64,000 bases of DNA from Tsukamurella asaccharolytica (lineage in GTDB: Bacteria > Actinomycetota > Actinomycetes > Mycobacteriales > Mycobacteriaceae), in contig NZ_VIGW01000007.1 of assembly GCF_007858435.1 (NCBI RefSeq), positions 62,001 through 126,000 on the forward strand, read 5' to 3'. Shown piece after piece: positions 8,954 through 17,254 of the stretch. Positions within the stretch are counted from its first letter, which is position 1. Each line of letters begins with the position of its first letter. Both the position numbers and the translations under genes were made by a program. The notes under the pieces were generated by a model. That model did not search any database. It was not told where the DNA came from and saw nothing but the letters and a program-made list of their open reading frames with translations.

Positions 8954-10347
8954 TCCTGCGCGGCGGCAGCGGAATCCGCGCCCGGGTAGCGGAAGCGCTG
9001 GGCGGGGTGATCGGCGGCGAGCCGGTCACCCTGCCCGAACAACTTGTGACGCAACGTTCCCGGCACGTACTCGGAGGGGTACACGCCCCGTCGGCGCAGC
9101 TCGGGGACGATGAACTCGACGACGTCCTCGAAGGTGCCGGGGGTGATCGCGTAGGCGAGGTTGAAGCCGTCGACGTCGGTCTCCTCGACCCACTCCTGCA
9201 GCTCGTCGGCCACGCGCTCCGCCGAGCCGACGAGCACGGGGCCCATGCCGCCGATCCGGCCCCACTTGCCGATGTCCTCGACCGTCCAGTCCTTCCCGGA
9301 CGGGTCGGCCTGCTGGAAGTTGGCGACGGCAGAGATGATCGCGTTGGACTGCACATCGCCCACCGGATCGCTGGGGTCGTAGGCGCCGAGGTCCACGCCC
9401 ATCCACCCGGACATGAAGACCAGCGAGCCCTCGATGCTCGCGTAGCGGTGGTAGTCCTCGAGCTTCGCCTGCGCCTTCGCCTCCGTCTCGTCCGTGACGA
9501 TGGTGAGCAGCGTGTACACCTTGGCCGAATACGGATCACGGCCGTTGGCGACGAGGCCCTCGCGAATCGTGCGCACGACGTTCTTCAGGATCGCCTTGGT
9601 GGGCGCCGCGACGAAGATCGCCTCCGCGTTGCCCGTCGCGAAGGCCAGCCCGCGCGGCGACGCGCCGGCCTGGTAGATGACCGGCGAGCGCTGCGGCGAG
9701 GGCTCGCCCACGTGAATGCCGGGCACGTCGAAGTACTTGCCGTGGTGATTGATCGGATGAACCTTGGACGGGTCGGTGAACACGCCGGTCTCTCGGTCGC
9801 GGATCACCGCGTCGTCCTCCCACGACCCCTCCCACAGTTTGTAGAGCACCTCGAGGTACTCGTCGGCGTGGTCGTAGCGCTCGTCGTGCTGCAGCTGATC
9901 GAGCTGTCCCATGTTCTTGGCCGCCGACGGCAGGTACCCGGTCACCACGTTCCAGCCGATCCGGCCGTTCGTGAGGTGGTCGAGCGTGGTCAGGCGGCGG
10001 GCGAACGGAAAGGGGTGCTCGAAGCCGGTGCCGGCGGTGATGCCGATGCCGAGGTGCTCCGTCGCGCCCGCGATGGCCGAGGCCAGCAGGATCGGATCGG
10101 ACACGGGCACCTGCGCCGCGTGCTTGATCGCCGCGTCGCCGTTGCCGTTGTACGAGTCGTAGATGCCGAGCACGTCGGCGATGAAGATGCCGTCGAAGGT
10201 GCCGCGCTCCAACAGTTTCGCCAGGTCCGTCCAGTAGCCGAGCTCCTTGTAGCGGTGCGACTGGTCCTTCGGGTGCCGCCACAGCCCCGGGGACTGGTGG
10301 GCGACGCAGTTCATGTCGAAGGCGTTGAAACGGATCTGACGGCTCAT
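8926..10347 (-). CDS. FMN-dependent LLM-class monooxygenase (NtaA/SnaA/DszA family)
   Basis: This 473-residue luciferase-like monooxygenase uses reduced FMN supplied by a separate reductase. Features of the NtaA/SnaA/DszA subfamily are the N-terminal FNAFDMNCVAHQSPGLWRH, GRIGWNVVTGYL, QAGASPRGLAFA and the late SGWMGVDLG region. Family members act on nitrilotriacetate, pristinamycin II or dibenzothiophene sulfone; the substrate here cannot be read from sequence. No flavin reductase gene is adjacent. Its 3' end overlaps the 3' end of phoD by 28 bases on the opposite strand. Confidence 0.85.
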   Translation of the reverse strand: MSRQIRFNAFDMNCVAHQSPGLWRHPKDQSHRYKELGYWTDLAKLLERGTFDGIFIADVLGIYDSYNGNGDAAIKHAAQVPVSDPILLASAIAGATEHLGIGITAGTGFEHPFPFARRLTTLDHLTNGRIGWNVVTGYLPSAAKNMGQLDQLQHDERYDHADEYLEVLYKLWEGSWEDDAVIRDRETGVFTDPSKVHPINHHGKYFDVPGIHVGEPSPQRSPVIYQAGASPRGLAFATGNAEAIFVAAPTKAILKNVVRTIREGLVANGRDPYSAKVYTLLTIVTDETEAKAQAKLEDYHRYASIEGSLVFMSGWMGVDLGAYDPSDPVGDVQSNAIISAVANFQQADPSGKDWTVEDIGKWGRIGGMGPVLVGSAERVADELQEWVEETDVDGFNLAYAITPGTFEDVVEFIVPELRRRGVYPSEYVPGTLRHKLFGQGDRLAADHPAQRFRYPGADSAAAAQDYAGASSLV

Positions 10348-10447
10348 GGGGCCGACGCTAGGCGGCCCGCCAGCGCCCGCCCAGGCTTGCGCTCAGCGTG
10401 ACGCGAGAGCCTTCCCCCGTCGAGGCCCGCGCGGGCACGGCGGACCG

Positions 10448-10828
10448 TCAGGCCAAGTTCAGCTGCCAGGAAACACCGAACCTGTCCCCCACCCAGGCGA
10501 ACGCACTGGAGAAGCCGTAGTCGCCCAACGGCATGTACGTCCTTCCGCCGGCGCCGAGCACCGCGGTGAGGCGCTCCAGTTCCTCACGATCGTCGCAGTC
10601 CACGAAGAGGGAGGTGGACGGGGTGAAGTCGAAGTCGTGATCGACCGCGCTGTCGCTGATCAGCACGTGCTGGCTCTTGATCGCCAGTTCGGCGAGTTGG
10701 ATGCCCTGCTTCGGGTCCGCATGCGGAACGGAGCGGAGCACGGCCCCGTCGAACGCCGTGACGTACAGGTCGATCGCCTGCGCTGCGACGGCGCCCTGGA
10801 ACATGAGGAACGGACGAATCATGGTCAT
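10448..10828 (-). CDS. PhnB-like VOC family protein
   Basis: This 126-residue protein has the glyoxalase/bleomycin-resistance (VOC) fold in its PhnB/YjdN version: FLMFQGAVAAQAIDLYVTAF at the N-terminus, an ISDSAVDHDFDFTPSTSLFV strand region, and an ending GDRFGVSWQL (the 'D.fGv.W.i' closing strand). Such proteins are often misnamed demethylubiquinone methyltransferases; no methyltransferase motif is present. The catalytic role is unknown. It starts 40 bases from rbsK on the other strand, so both promoters must sit in that short divergent gap. A second in-frame ATG lies two codons downstream. Confidence 0.8.
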   Translation of the reverse strand: MTMIRPFLMFQGAVAAQAIDLYVTAFDGAVLRSVPHADPKQGIQLAELAIKSQHVLISDSAVDHDFDFTPSTSLFVDCDDREELERLTAVLGAGGRTYMPLGDYGFSSAFAWVGDRFGVSWQLNLA

Positions 10829-10868
10829 GGGCCGAGCCTACGTCCGGCGCGGGCCGTAAGGTGCGGGC

Positions 10869-11732
10869 ATGACGTCGGTGGTCGTGGTGGGCAGCGTGAA
10901 TCTGGACGCGGTCACGGTGTGCGAACGGTTCCCGCAGCCGGGCGAGACCGTGACCGGCGTGTCCGTCTCCTTCGGGCAGGGCGGCAAGGGGGCGAACCAG
11001 GCCCGGTCCGCGGCGCGCGCCGGGGCCTCGACGGTGTTCATCGGCGCGGTCGGCGAGGACGCCGCCGCCGACACGGTCCTCGACGCGTTGGCCGCAGCGG
11101 ACGTGGACGTCACCCGCGTCGCGCGGGTAGAAGACGGCACCGGGTTCGCGAACGTCACGGTGGACGCCTCGGGCGAGAACCACATCGTGGTGGTCCCGGG
11201 CGCGAACGCGGCGGTGCGTGTGGACGAGGCCGCCCGCCGCGCGATCGCCGACGCGGACGTCCTCCTGCTCCAGCTCGAGATCCCCCTGCCGGCCGTCATC
11301 GACTCCGCGCGCGCCGCGCGCGAGGCGGGCACCGTCGTGCTACTCAATCCCTCGCCCGTGCAGGCGCTGCCCGACGAGCTCGTCGACCTGCTCGACGCCG
11401 TCATCGTCAACCGGCACGAGGAGAAGGCGCTCGCAGAGGCGGTGGAGCGCGTGCCGCACGTCATCACCACCCTCGGGGGCGACGGTGCCCGCGCGACCGG
11501 GCCCGACGGCAGCGTCGACACCCCCGGATTCGCGGTCGCGGTGGTGGACACCACCGGCGCCGGCGACGCCTTCGCCGGGGCGCTCGCAGCCCACTGGGAC
11601 CTGCCCACGGCCGAGCGGTTGCGCCGCGCGAACGCGGCCGGAGCACTCACCGCCACCGCGTCCGGCGCGGCCGCCGCGCCGACGGCCGCCGAGGTCGATG
11701 ACTTCCTCGCCGCCCGGGGGATCTCCCCCTGA
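10869..11732 (+). CDS. rbsK: ribokinase (PfkB family)
   Basis: This 287-residue sugar kinase is expected to phosphorylate D-ribose to ribose 5-phosphate with ATP. The first PfkB signature is GGKGANQARSAARAG and the second is VDTTGAGDAF with the catalytic Asp232. The N-terminal VVVVGSVNLD strand is standard for ribokinases. No ribose transporter, rbsD or lacI-type regulator is next to it; a free-standing ribokinase may also serve nucleoside salvage. It is followed by the ectoine gene cluster after 178 bases. Confidence 0.87.
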   Translation: MTSVVVVGSVNLDAVTVCERFPQPGETVTGVSVSFGQGGKGANQARSAARAGASTVFIGAVGEDAAADTVLDALAAADVDVTRVARVEDGTGFANVTVDASGENHIVVVPGANAAVRVDEAARRAIADADVLLLQLEIPLPAVIDSARAAREAGTVVLLNPSPVQALPDELVDLLDAVIVNRHEEKALAEAVERVPHVITTLGGDGARATGPDGSVDTPGFAVAVVDTTGAGDAFAGALAAHWDLPTAERLRRANAAGALTATASGAAAAPTAAEVDDFLAARGISP

Positions 11733-11801
11733 CGATGGCCGACCACGATGTCCTCGGCGGACGACCCGGACGTCCTGGGAACGGGAGCACCTCTGCCGAT
11801 A

Positions 11802-11817
11802 TGTGATCCATCTCACA
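11802..11817. promoter_or_regulatory. CRP/GlxR-type operator upstream of ectABC
   Basis: The sequence TGTGA-TCCATC-TCACA is a perfect match to the cAMP-receptor site TGTGA-N6-TCACA, which is also the core of mycobacterial CRP and corynebacterial GlxR sites. It lies between rbsK and ectA, centred about 101 bases upstream of the predicted ectA transcription start. The match is seen directly; control of ectoine genes by a CRP-family protein is an inference. Confidence 0.6.
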
Positions 11818-11873
11818 TTGACCCGTCTCGCTGGGGTTACCCCCGCGTTCCGACGACCGATCAGCGGACGCGG

Positions 11874-11902
11874 GTGACTTCCACAATGCCGGTTGTTAGC
11901 GT
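11874..11902 (+). promoter_or_regulatory. predicted ectABC promoter, leaderless message
   Basis: GTGACT at 11874-11879 and TAGCGT at 11897-11902 are 17 bases apart, a good actinobacterial SigA-like pair (TANNNT -10). Transcription would begin 7-9 bases downstream, at or within two bases of the ATG at 11911, giving a leaderless ectA mRNA. No Shine-Dalgarno sequence precedes that ATG, which agrees. Confidence 0.5.
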
Positions 11903-11910
11903 CGAAAGCG

Positions 11911-12441
11911 ATGAGTCCACCTCACCGGAGCGATCCCACCACCCCTGCGAGAACGGGGGTCACCACCCGACGGCCGTCGATCGACGACGGAATCCGATTG
12001 TGGGAGATCGCCCGGGACACCGAGGTTCTCGATCTCAACTCCGCGTACGCGTACACCCTGTGGTGCCGTGACTTCGCGGCATCGTCGATCGTCGCCGAAC
12101 ACGATGGCGCGATCGCCGGTTTCGTCACGGGTTACCGCCGTCCCGACCGCCCGGACACCCTGTTCGTGTGGCAGGTGGCGGTGGACGCCGCCCATCGCGG
12201 CCACGGCATAGCCTCGCGTATGCTCATCGACCTGTTGGACCATCTTGCAGTGCAGGGCGTTTCACGCCTGGAGACCACGATCACCGCATCCAACACGGCG
12301 TCCCAGGAGCTCTTCGGCTCCGTGGCGAAGAAGCGCCGTTCCACCCTCACGGTGCGCGACCTGTTCGCCTCGCACCACATCTCCCCCATCGAATCCGACC
12401 CCCACGAGCCCGAGCAGCTGTACATCATCGACCCCGCCTGA
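11911..12441 (+). CDS. ectA: L-2,4-diaminobutyrate N4-acetyltransferase
   Basis: Second step of ectoine synthesis: acetyl-CoA-dependent acetylation of diaminobutyrate. The 176-residue GNAT protein carries the acetyl-CoA motif VAVDAAHRGHGIASRML and the EctA-typical LDLNSAYAYTLWCRDFA near the N-terminus and TITASNTASQELF later. The ATG at 11911 was preferred to an in-frame TTG 18 bases earlier because the predicted promoter starts transcription at the ATG. ectB follows after 36 bases with its own strong ribosome site. Confidence 0.93.
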   Translation: MSPPHRSDPTTPARTGVTTRRPSIDDGIRLWEIARDTEVLDLNSAYAYTLWCRDFAASSIVAEHDGAIAGFVTGYRRPDRPDTLFVWQVAVDAAHRGHGIASRMLIDLLDHLAVQGVSRLETTITASNTASQELFGSVAKKRRSTLTVRDLFASHHISPIESDPHEPEQLYIIDPA

Positions 12442-12477
12442 TCGCGGGGCCACTGCCGGCCCACTAGGAGGATCACC

Positions 12478-13770
12478 ATGTCCACCCTGACCGACGAGAA
12501 CACCAGCACTACCGATTTCGAGCAGCCCTCGATCTTCAGCACCCGCGAGTCGGAGGTTCGTAGCTACTCGCGCGGTTGGCCTGCCGTCTTCGATCGGGCC
12601 GAGGGCTCATGGCTCATCGACCGCGACGGCAACCGTTACCTGGACTTCTTCGCCGGCGCCGGAGCCCTCAACTACGGGCACAACCACCCCAAGCTGAAGC
12701 AGGCTCTGGTGGAGTACATCTCCGAGGGGCACATCACGCACTCGCTCGACATGTCGACCGTGGCGAAGGGCGAGTTCCTGCAGACCTTCGAGGACAAGAT
12801 CCTCAAGCCCCGCGGTCTCGACTACAAGGTCCAGTTCCCCGGCCCCACCGGTACCAACACCGTGGAGGCGGCGCTGAAGCTGGCCCGCAAGGTCAAGGGC
12901 CGCGAGTCGATCATCAACTTCACCAACGCCTTCCACGGCATGACGCTGGGCGCGCTCTCGGTGACCGGCAACTCGATGAAGCGCGGCGGCGCCGGCATCC
13001 CGCTGGTGCACGCCACGCCGATGCCCTTCGACAACTACTTCGACGGCGTCGCACCGGATTTCCAGTGGTTCGAGGCGGTGCTCGCCGACTCCGGGTCGGG
13101 GCTGAACAAGCCCGCCGGCGTCATCGTCGAGACCGTCCAGGGCGAGGGTGGCGTCAACGTCGCGCGCCCGGAGTGGCTGCGCGCGCTCGCCGAGCTGTGC
13201 GAGCGGCACGACATGCTGCTCATCGTCGACGACGTCCAGATGGGTTGCGGCCGTACGGGTCCGTTCTTCTCCTTCGAGGTCGCCGGCATCACCCCGGACA
13301 TCGTGACCCTCTCCAAGTCGATCGGCGGCTACGGCCTCCCCATGGCGCTCACGCTGATGAAGCCCGAGCTCGACGTGTGGGGCCCCGGCGAGCACAACGG
13401 CACTTTCCGGGGTAACAACCCCGCGTTCGTGACCGCCAAGCACGCGATCGACGAGTTCTGGTCGGACGACGTCCTCGAGAAGGAGACGATCCGCAAGGGC
13501 GAGCACATCGCCAAGCGCTTCGACGAGCTGTGCGCTGAGTTCCCGGAGCAGCTGAGTCACCGCGGCCGCGGCCTGGTGCGGGGGCTGGTCTTCGCCGACG
13601 CCGACAAGGCGGGCGAGGTGTGCGCCGCCGCCTACCAGCAGGGCCTCCTCGCGGAGACCTCCGGCCCGTCGGACGAGGTGGTCAAGCTCCTGCCGGCGCT
13701 CACCATCACCGACGCCGAGCTCGACCAGGGACTGGACATCCTCGCCGCCGCCACACGAAAGGTGCTCTGA
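12478..13770 (+). CDS. ectB: diaminobutyrate--2-oxoglutarate aminotransferase
   Basis: First step of ectoine synthesis: converts aspartate semialdehyde to L-2,4-diaminobutyrate using glutamate as amino donor, with PLP. The 430-residue class-III aminotransferase has DDVQMGCGRTGPFFSFE (residues 251-267) and the PLP lysine Lys280 in LSKSIGGYGLP, both EctB-typical. An AGGAGG ribosome site lies 7 bases before the ATG. Its stop is three bases from the ectC ATG. No aspartokinase gene follows the cluster. Confidence 0.96.
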   Translation: MSTLTDENTSTTDFEQPSIFSTRESEVRSYSRGWPAVFDRAEGSWLIDRDGNRYLDFFAGAGALNYGHNHPKLKQALVEYISEGHITHSLDMSTVAKGEFLQTFEDKILKPRGLDYKVQFPGPTGTNTVEAALKLARKVKGRESIINFTNAFHGMTLGALSVTGNSMKRGGAGIPLVHATPMPFDNYFDGVAPDFQWFEAVLADSGSGLNKPAGVIVETVQGEGGVNVARPEWLRALAELCERHDMLLIVDDVQMGCGRTGPFFSFEVAGITPDIVTLSKSIGGYGLPMALTLMKPELDVWGPGEHNGTFRGNNPAFVTAKHAIDEFWSDDVLEKETIRKGEHIAKRFDELCAEFPEQLSHRGRGLVRGLVFADADKAGEVCAAAYQQGLLAETSGPSDEVVKLLPALTITDAELDQGLDILAAATRKVL

Positions 13771-13773
13771 AGC

Positions 13774-14163
13774 ATGATCGTCCGTACCACCGACGAAATC
13801 ACCGGCACCGAGCGCGACGTCGCCGCCGGGAATTGGCGCAGCAAGCGCATCGTGCTCGGCGGCGACAGGGTCGGATTCTCCTTCCATGAGACCGTGATCG
13901 AGCCCGGCACCGTCAACGAGTTCCACTACGCCAACCACGTGGAGGCGGTGTGGCTCGTCGAGGGCGAGGGCACCCTGCTCGACCGGGAGACCGGCGTCGA
14001 GTACCCGCTCGCCCCCGGCACGATGTACCTGCTCGACGGCCACGAGCGGCACACCGTGACGACGAGGACCCGCATGCGGATGCTGTGCGTCTTCAACCCG
14101 CCGGTCGTGGGCACCGAGGTGCACGACGAGAACGGCGTCTACCCGCTGGTCACCGTCGACTGA
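13774..14163 (+). CDS. ectC: L-ectoine synthase
   Basis: Cyclises N4-acetyl-diaminobutyrate to ectoine, an osmotic and heat protectant. The 129-residue cupin-fold protein starts [16 protein letters not shown] and contains [27 protein letters not shown] and [11 protein letters not shown], with the metal-binding Glu, Tyr and His positions of EctC. The length is normal. No ectD (ectoine 5-hydroxylase) gene follows; the next gene is an unrelated lyase 47 bases on, so the product of this cluster is ectoine unless ectD lies elsewhere. Confidence 0.96.
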   Translation: MIVRTTDEITGTERDVAAGNWRSKRIVLGGDRVGFSFHETVIEPGTVNEFHYANHVEAVWLVEGEGTLLDRETGVEYPLAPGTMYLLDGHERHTVTTRTRMRMLCVFNPPVVGTEVHDENGVYPLVTVD

Positions 14164-14210
14164 CACGCCGAATCCGAGCGCCGAGTGAGCAGATGGGCCA
14201 GACTGGAAGC

Positions 14211-14963
14211 ATGACCTCGCTCGCCGATCTCGCCGTCACACTCAAGTCCCTGCATCGCAAGGGGGATCCCGTCGTCCTACCCACCACCTGGGACGCGTGG
14301 TCCGCGAACACCGCCGTCGACGCCGGCTTCGCCGCGATCACCGTCGGCTCCCATCCGATGGCCGATTCGATCGGTAAGCCCGACGGCGAGGGGATGTCCT
14401 TCGACGAGGCGACGACCCGCGTCGCGCAGATCACGGCAGCCGTCGACGTTCCCGTGTCGGTCGACATCGAGTCCGGCTACGGGCTGTCCGCCGAGCGGAT
14501 CATCGAGGGTCTCCTGGGCGCCGGCGCGGTGGGACTGAACATCGAGGACACCGTCCACTCCGAGGGCGGCCGGTTCCGCGACGCGCAGGAACACGCCGAC
14601 CTGGTCGCGGCCCTGCGCGCGGCGTCCGACGCCGCAGGGGTGCATGTGGTGATCAACGCGCGCACCGACATCTTCAAGAACCAGGTGGGTGAGGCGGAGG
14701 ACCGGGTCGACCGGGCCATCGAACGGATGCAGTTGTGCGCCGACGCGGGTGCCGATTCGCTCTACCCGGTCGCCTTCCACGACGCGGCCACGCTCCGTCG
14801 CCTCGCGGACGCCCTGCCGCTCCCCGTCAACGCGATCGCGAATCCCGCGACCGACGATCTGGCCGCGCTCGCCGCCGCCGGCGCGGGCCGGATCAGCTTC
14901 GGCCCGATCTGGCAGAAGGTGCTCACCGAGCGGTCGGACGAACTGCTCGCCCGCTGGCGCTGA
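14211..14963 (+). CDS. isocitrate lyase/PEP mutase family protein
   Basis: This 250-residue TIM-barrel enzyme belongs to the PEP mutase/isocitrate lyase superfamily. Visible motifs are PTTWDAWSA, DIESGYG (metal/phosphate binding) and NARTDIF. The KKCGH catalytic loop of isocitrate lyase is absent, so it is not the glyoxylate-cycle enzyme; oxaloacetate-decarboxylase- or phosphonopyruvate-hydrolase-like activity on a 2-oxo acid is possible. The ATG at 14211 is chosen; another ATG lies 18 bases upstream in frame. It follows ectC in the same direction but may be separately transcribed. Confidence 0.8.
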   Translation: MTSLADLAVTLKSLHRKGDPVVLPTTWDAWSANTAVDAGFAAITVGSHPMADSIGKPDGEGMSFDEATTRVAQITAAVDVPVSVDIESGYGLSAERIIEGLLGAGAVGLNIEDTVHSEGGRFRDAQEHADLVAALRAASDAAGVHVVINARTDIFKNQVGEAEDRVDRAIERMQLCADAGADSLYPVAFHDAATLRRLADALPLPVNAIANPATDDLAALAAAGAGRISFGPIWQKVLTERSDELLARWR

Positions 14964-15017
14964 TCGTCACTTCGCGCGGTCGAAACCTGTCGGAGGGTCG
15001 TTCTAGTCTCTGGCGGT

Positions 15018-15740
15018 ATGACCACGACAGTCGATTTCACGGTACGCGGGCGACACGAGGTTGCGGTTCCGGCGGAACGCGCGACCATCCACATCATCAT
15101 CCGGCACATCGGCCCCGAGAAGAGGGAGATCTTCGAGGCCACCGCCGCCGACACGGAGCAGCTGACCACGGAACTGCGGTACCTTCACCACCCCGAAACG
15201 GGGCCCGTGACCGACTGGACCGCGTCGGACCTCGAGCTCGGCGCGCATGCGCGCTGGACGAAGGACGGTGAGCGGCTCGACGACGAGCACTACGCGAGAA
15301 TCCGGATCGCCGCCGAGTTCTCCGACTTCGAGGAGCTCAACCGGTTCACCGGAGCGGTCGCGGCGCTCGACGGCGGTGCGATCGACCACACTCACTGGAG
15401 CATCACGGACGCGAGCCGAGACGCCGCAGAGCAGGAGGTCCGGGCCGGCGCCGCACGCGACGCTCGTGACCGGGCCCAGGTGTACGCCGACGCACTCGGG
15501 CTCGGCTCCGTCCGCGCCGTGTCCGTCGCCGAGCCCGGACTGCTGCAGGCAGCGTCGCCGAGGTCACCCCTCGGAGCGCCACACGGCGCTCCGGACGGCG
15601 ATGCGGCTGCCTTCGCTCCCGACCCGGATTCCTCGGTTACCGGGGCACCTCCGCCCCGCCCCTCCATCGCGCAGACGCCCGAGGACATCACGGTCGCGGC
15701 CTCGGTCGAGGCGCGATTCGTCGCGGACCCGAGCGATTGA
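15018..15740 (+). CDS. SIMPL domain (DUF541) protein
   Basis: This 240-residue protein fits the SIMPL/DUF541 family: VRGRHEVAVPAERATIHI at the N-terminus, two similar beta-alpha halves, and DRAQVYADALGLGSVRAVSVAEPG near residue 160. The last 60 residues are low-complexity, rich in Pro, Ala and Ser. No signal peptide or membrane helix is seen, so it appears cytosolic, unlike many family members. The function of SIMPL proteins is poorly known. It converges on an MFS gene; the 29-base gap contains GCCGGC repeated as a 6-bp inverted repeat. Confidence 0.75.
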   Translation: MTTTVDFTVRGRHEVAVPAERATIHIIIRHIGPEKREIFEATAADTEQLTTELRYLHHPETGPVTDWTASDLELGAHARWTKDGERLDDEHYARIRIAAEFSDFEELNRFTGAVAALDGGAIDHTHWSITDASRDAAEQEVRAGAARDARDRAQVYADALGLGSVRAVSVAEPGLLQAASPRSPLGAPHGAPDGDAAAFAPDPDSSVTGAPPPRPSIAQTPEDITVAASVEARFVADPSD

Positions 15741-15769
15741 GCCGGCCTGATCGATAGCCGGCGCCGTCG

Positions 15770-17140
15770 CTAGACCTCGTCGGCGGAACGGCCCGTGCTC
15801 CGGTGACCGAGGGCGGCCACCGTGATCATCAGGGCGAGCATCGCCGCCGCGACCACCGCGAACACCCACACGCTGCCACGCTCGTCCAGAATCGGAAGCA
15901 GAACGAACGGAAGAAACGCCGTCACCAGCTTCGACAGCGAGTACGCAGCGCCGGCGGCGGTCCCGCGGATCGCCGTGGGATAGGAGTCCGCCAGGTACAC
16001 GTGGTAGGCGTTGGAGAACAGGTTCGACGCGAGGGTGTAGAGGAATCCGGCGAGCACGATCTGCACGGGGCTCGTGGCGAAACCGAACCACAGGCCGAAG
16101 GCCGCCATCAGGCCGGCCGAGCCGATCACGAGGTAGCGGCGCTCGATCCGCTCGACGATCGGGACCGCGAGCGCCGCGCCGAGCGGATAGCCGATGTAGG
16201 AGAGCGCCACGAACAGCAGGGAGGTCTGGACCGAGTAGCCCTTGGCCAGGAGGACCAGCGGCGCGATGGTGCCGAAGCCGTAGTAGCCGAACACCTCCAG
16301 GGCCGAGACGATCCACAGCATCACGGTGCGTCGGCGGTACGGCGGACGGAAGAGCGCGCGGATCGTGATGGACCGGGATGGCATCGGCCGGAACGCCGCA
16401 TCGGGTTCCACCAACGTCTTCCGCTTCGCGACCGCCTGCGCCTCCATCCTGGAGGCGATGGCGTCCGCCTCGTCGTAGCGCCCCTGCGCCTCGAGCCAGC
16501 GCGGCGACTCCGGTAGGCCCCGGCGCACGAGCCAGACGAGCAGCGAACCGAGGGCCCCGAAGACGAACAACACACGCCAGCCCTGCACCTCTCCCCAGCC
16601 GAGATCGAAGACCTGCGGCGTGAGCCAGCGTGCGGCGAAGCCGACGACCGGGACGCCGAGGAAGGACACGACGTATGCGAGCGAGATGTACTTCCCACGC
16701 ACGTTCTTCGGCAGGATGTCCGAGAGGTAGGAGTCGGCGAGGGCGAATTCGCCGCCGATACCGATCCCGGCGAGGAACCGCGTGAGCACCAGGAACGCGG
16801 CGTTCGGGCTGAACGCGCCCGCGAGCGACATGGCCGAGTAGAGCGCCAGGTTGATCATGAACGCGGCGCGCCTGCCGTAGCGGTCCGCAATGCGGCCCAT
16901 GAACAGTGCGCCGATGAACTGACCGATGAACGCGGACGCCAACAGGAGCTTGAGCTCGTCGGGTCCCAGCGCGAAGTCCCGCTTCAGCACTGTCGCGATG
17001 GTCGCGGCGAGGAAGTTCTCGTACTGGTCGAAGAACAGGCCCAGCCCGATCACGCCCACCGCGGCGAAGTGCGACCGGGTCATCGGCAACCGGTCGAGCC
17101 GCGCCGCGATCGACGGCGCCTGCGAGGTCTCGATAGTCAT
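15770..17140 (-). CDS. MFS transporter, sugar/organic-acid porter type
   Basis: This 456-residue 12-helix MFS protein has RIADRYGRRAAF (motif A) after helix 2, FLAGIGIGGEFALADSYLSD around helix 4-5, and PESPRWLEAQGR at the start of the central loop, a pattern of the sugar-porter/SV2-like and aromatic-acid H+ symporter groups. The substrate is unknown and no catabolic gene is adjacent. The upstream leader is unusually AT-rich and its -10 box lies inside a small palindrome. It is divergent from the CorA gene. Confidence 0.78.
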   Translation of the reverse strand: MTIETSQAPSIAARLDRLPMTRSHFAAVGVIGLGLFFDQYENFLAATIATVLKRDFALGPDELKLLLASAFIGQFIGALFMGRIADRYGRRAAFMINLALYSAMSLAGAFSPNAAFLVLTRFLAGIGIGGEFALADSYLSDILPKNVRGKYISLAYVVSFLGVPVVGFAARWLTPQVFDLGWGEVQGWRVLFVFGALGSLLVWLVRRGLPESPRWLEAQGRYDEADAIASRMEAQAVAKRKTLVEPDAAFRPMPSRSITIRALFRPPYRRRTVMLWIVSALEVFGYYGFGTIAPLVLLAKGYSVQTSLLFVALSYIGYPLGAALAVPIVERIERRYLVIGSAGLMAAFGLWFGFATSPVQIVLAGFLYTLASNLFSNAYHVYLADSYPTAIRGTAAGAAYSLSKLVTAFLPFVLLPILDERGSVWVFAVVAAAMLALMITVAALGHRSTGRSADEV

Positions 17141-17143
17141 CTA

Positions 17144-17156
17144 AAGTAATATACTT
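17144..17156 (-). promoter_or_regulatory. palindrome over the -10 region of the MFS gene
   Basis: AAGTA-ATA-TACTT is an inverted repeat with 5-bp arms and a 3-base spacer. On the minus strand it contains TATATT, a good -10 box placed 7 bases before the ATG at 17140, so the message would be leaderless and a protein bound here would block transcription. No regulator gene is adjacent. The arms are short, so this remains tentative. Confidence 0.35.
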
Positions 17157-17254
17157 CGATAAACGAATACAGTGGCTATCCGGGCGGTGACCAGCGAGCG
17201 AATGGGTGGTGCGAGACCTCGCGCCAGCGCCCGCCATGGAGTTGAATCACAGGA

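Noticed and set aside
8416-10401. Open frame of 661 codons on the + strand over the flavin monooxygenase
   Set aside because: Shadow of the monooxygenase, low-complexity His/Arg/Val-rich translation, no domain.
15741-15762. GCCGGC...GCCGGC as a terminator of the SIMPL and MFS genes
   Set aside because: A 6-bp stem from a common self-complementary hexamer without a T run is too weak to call.
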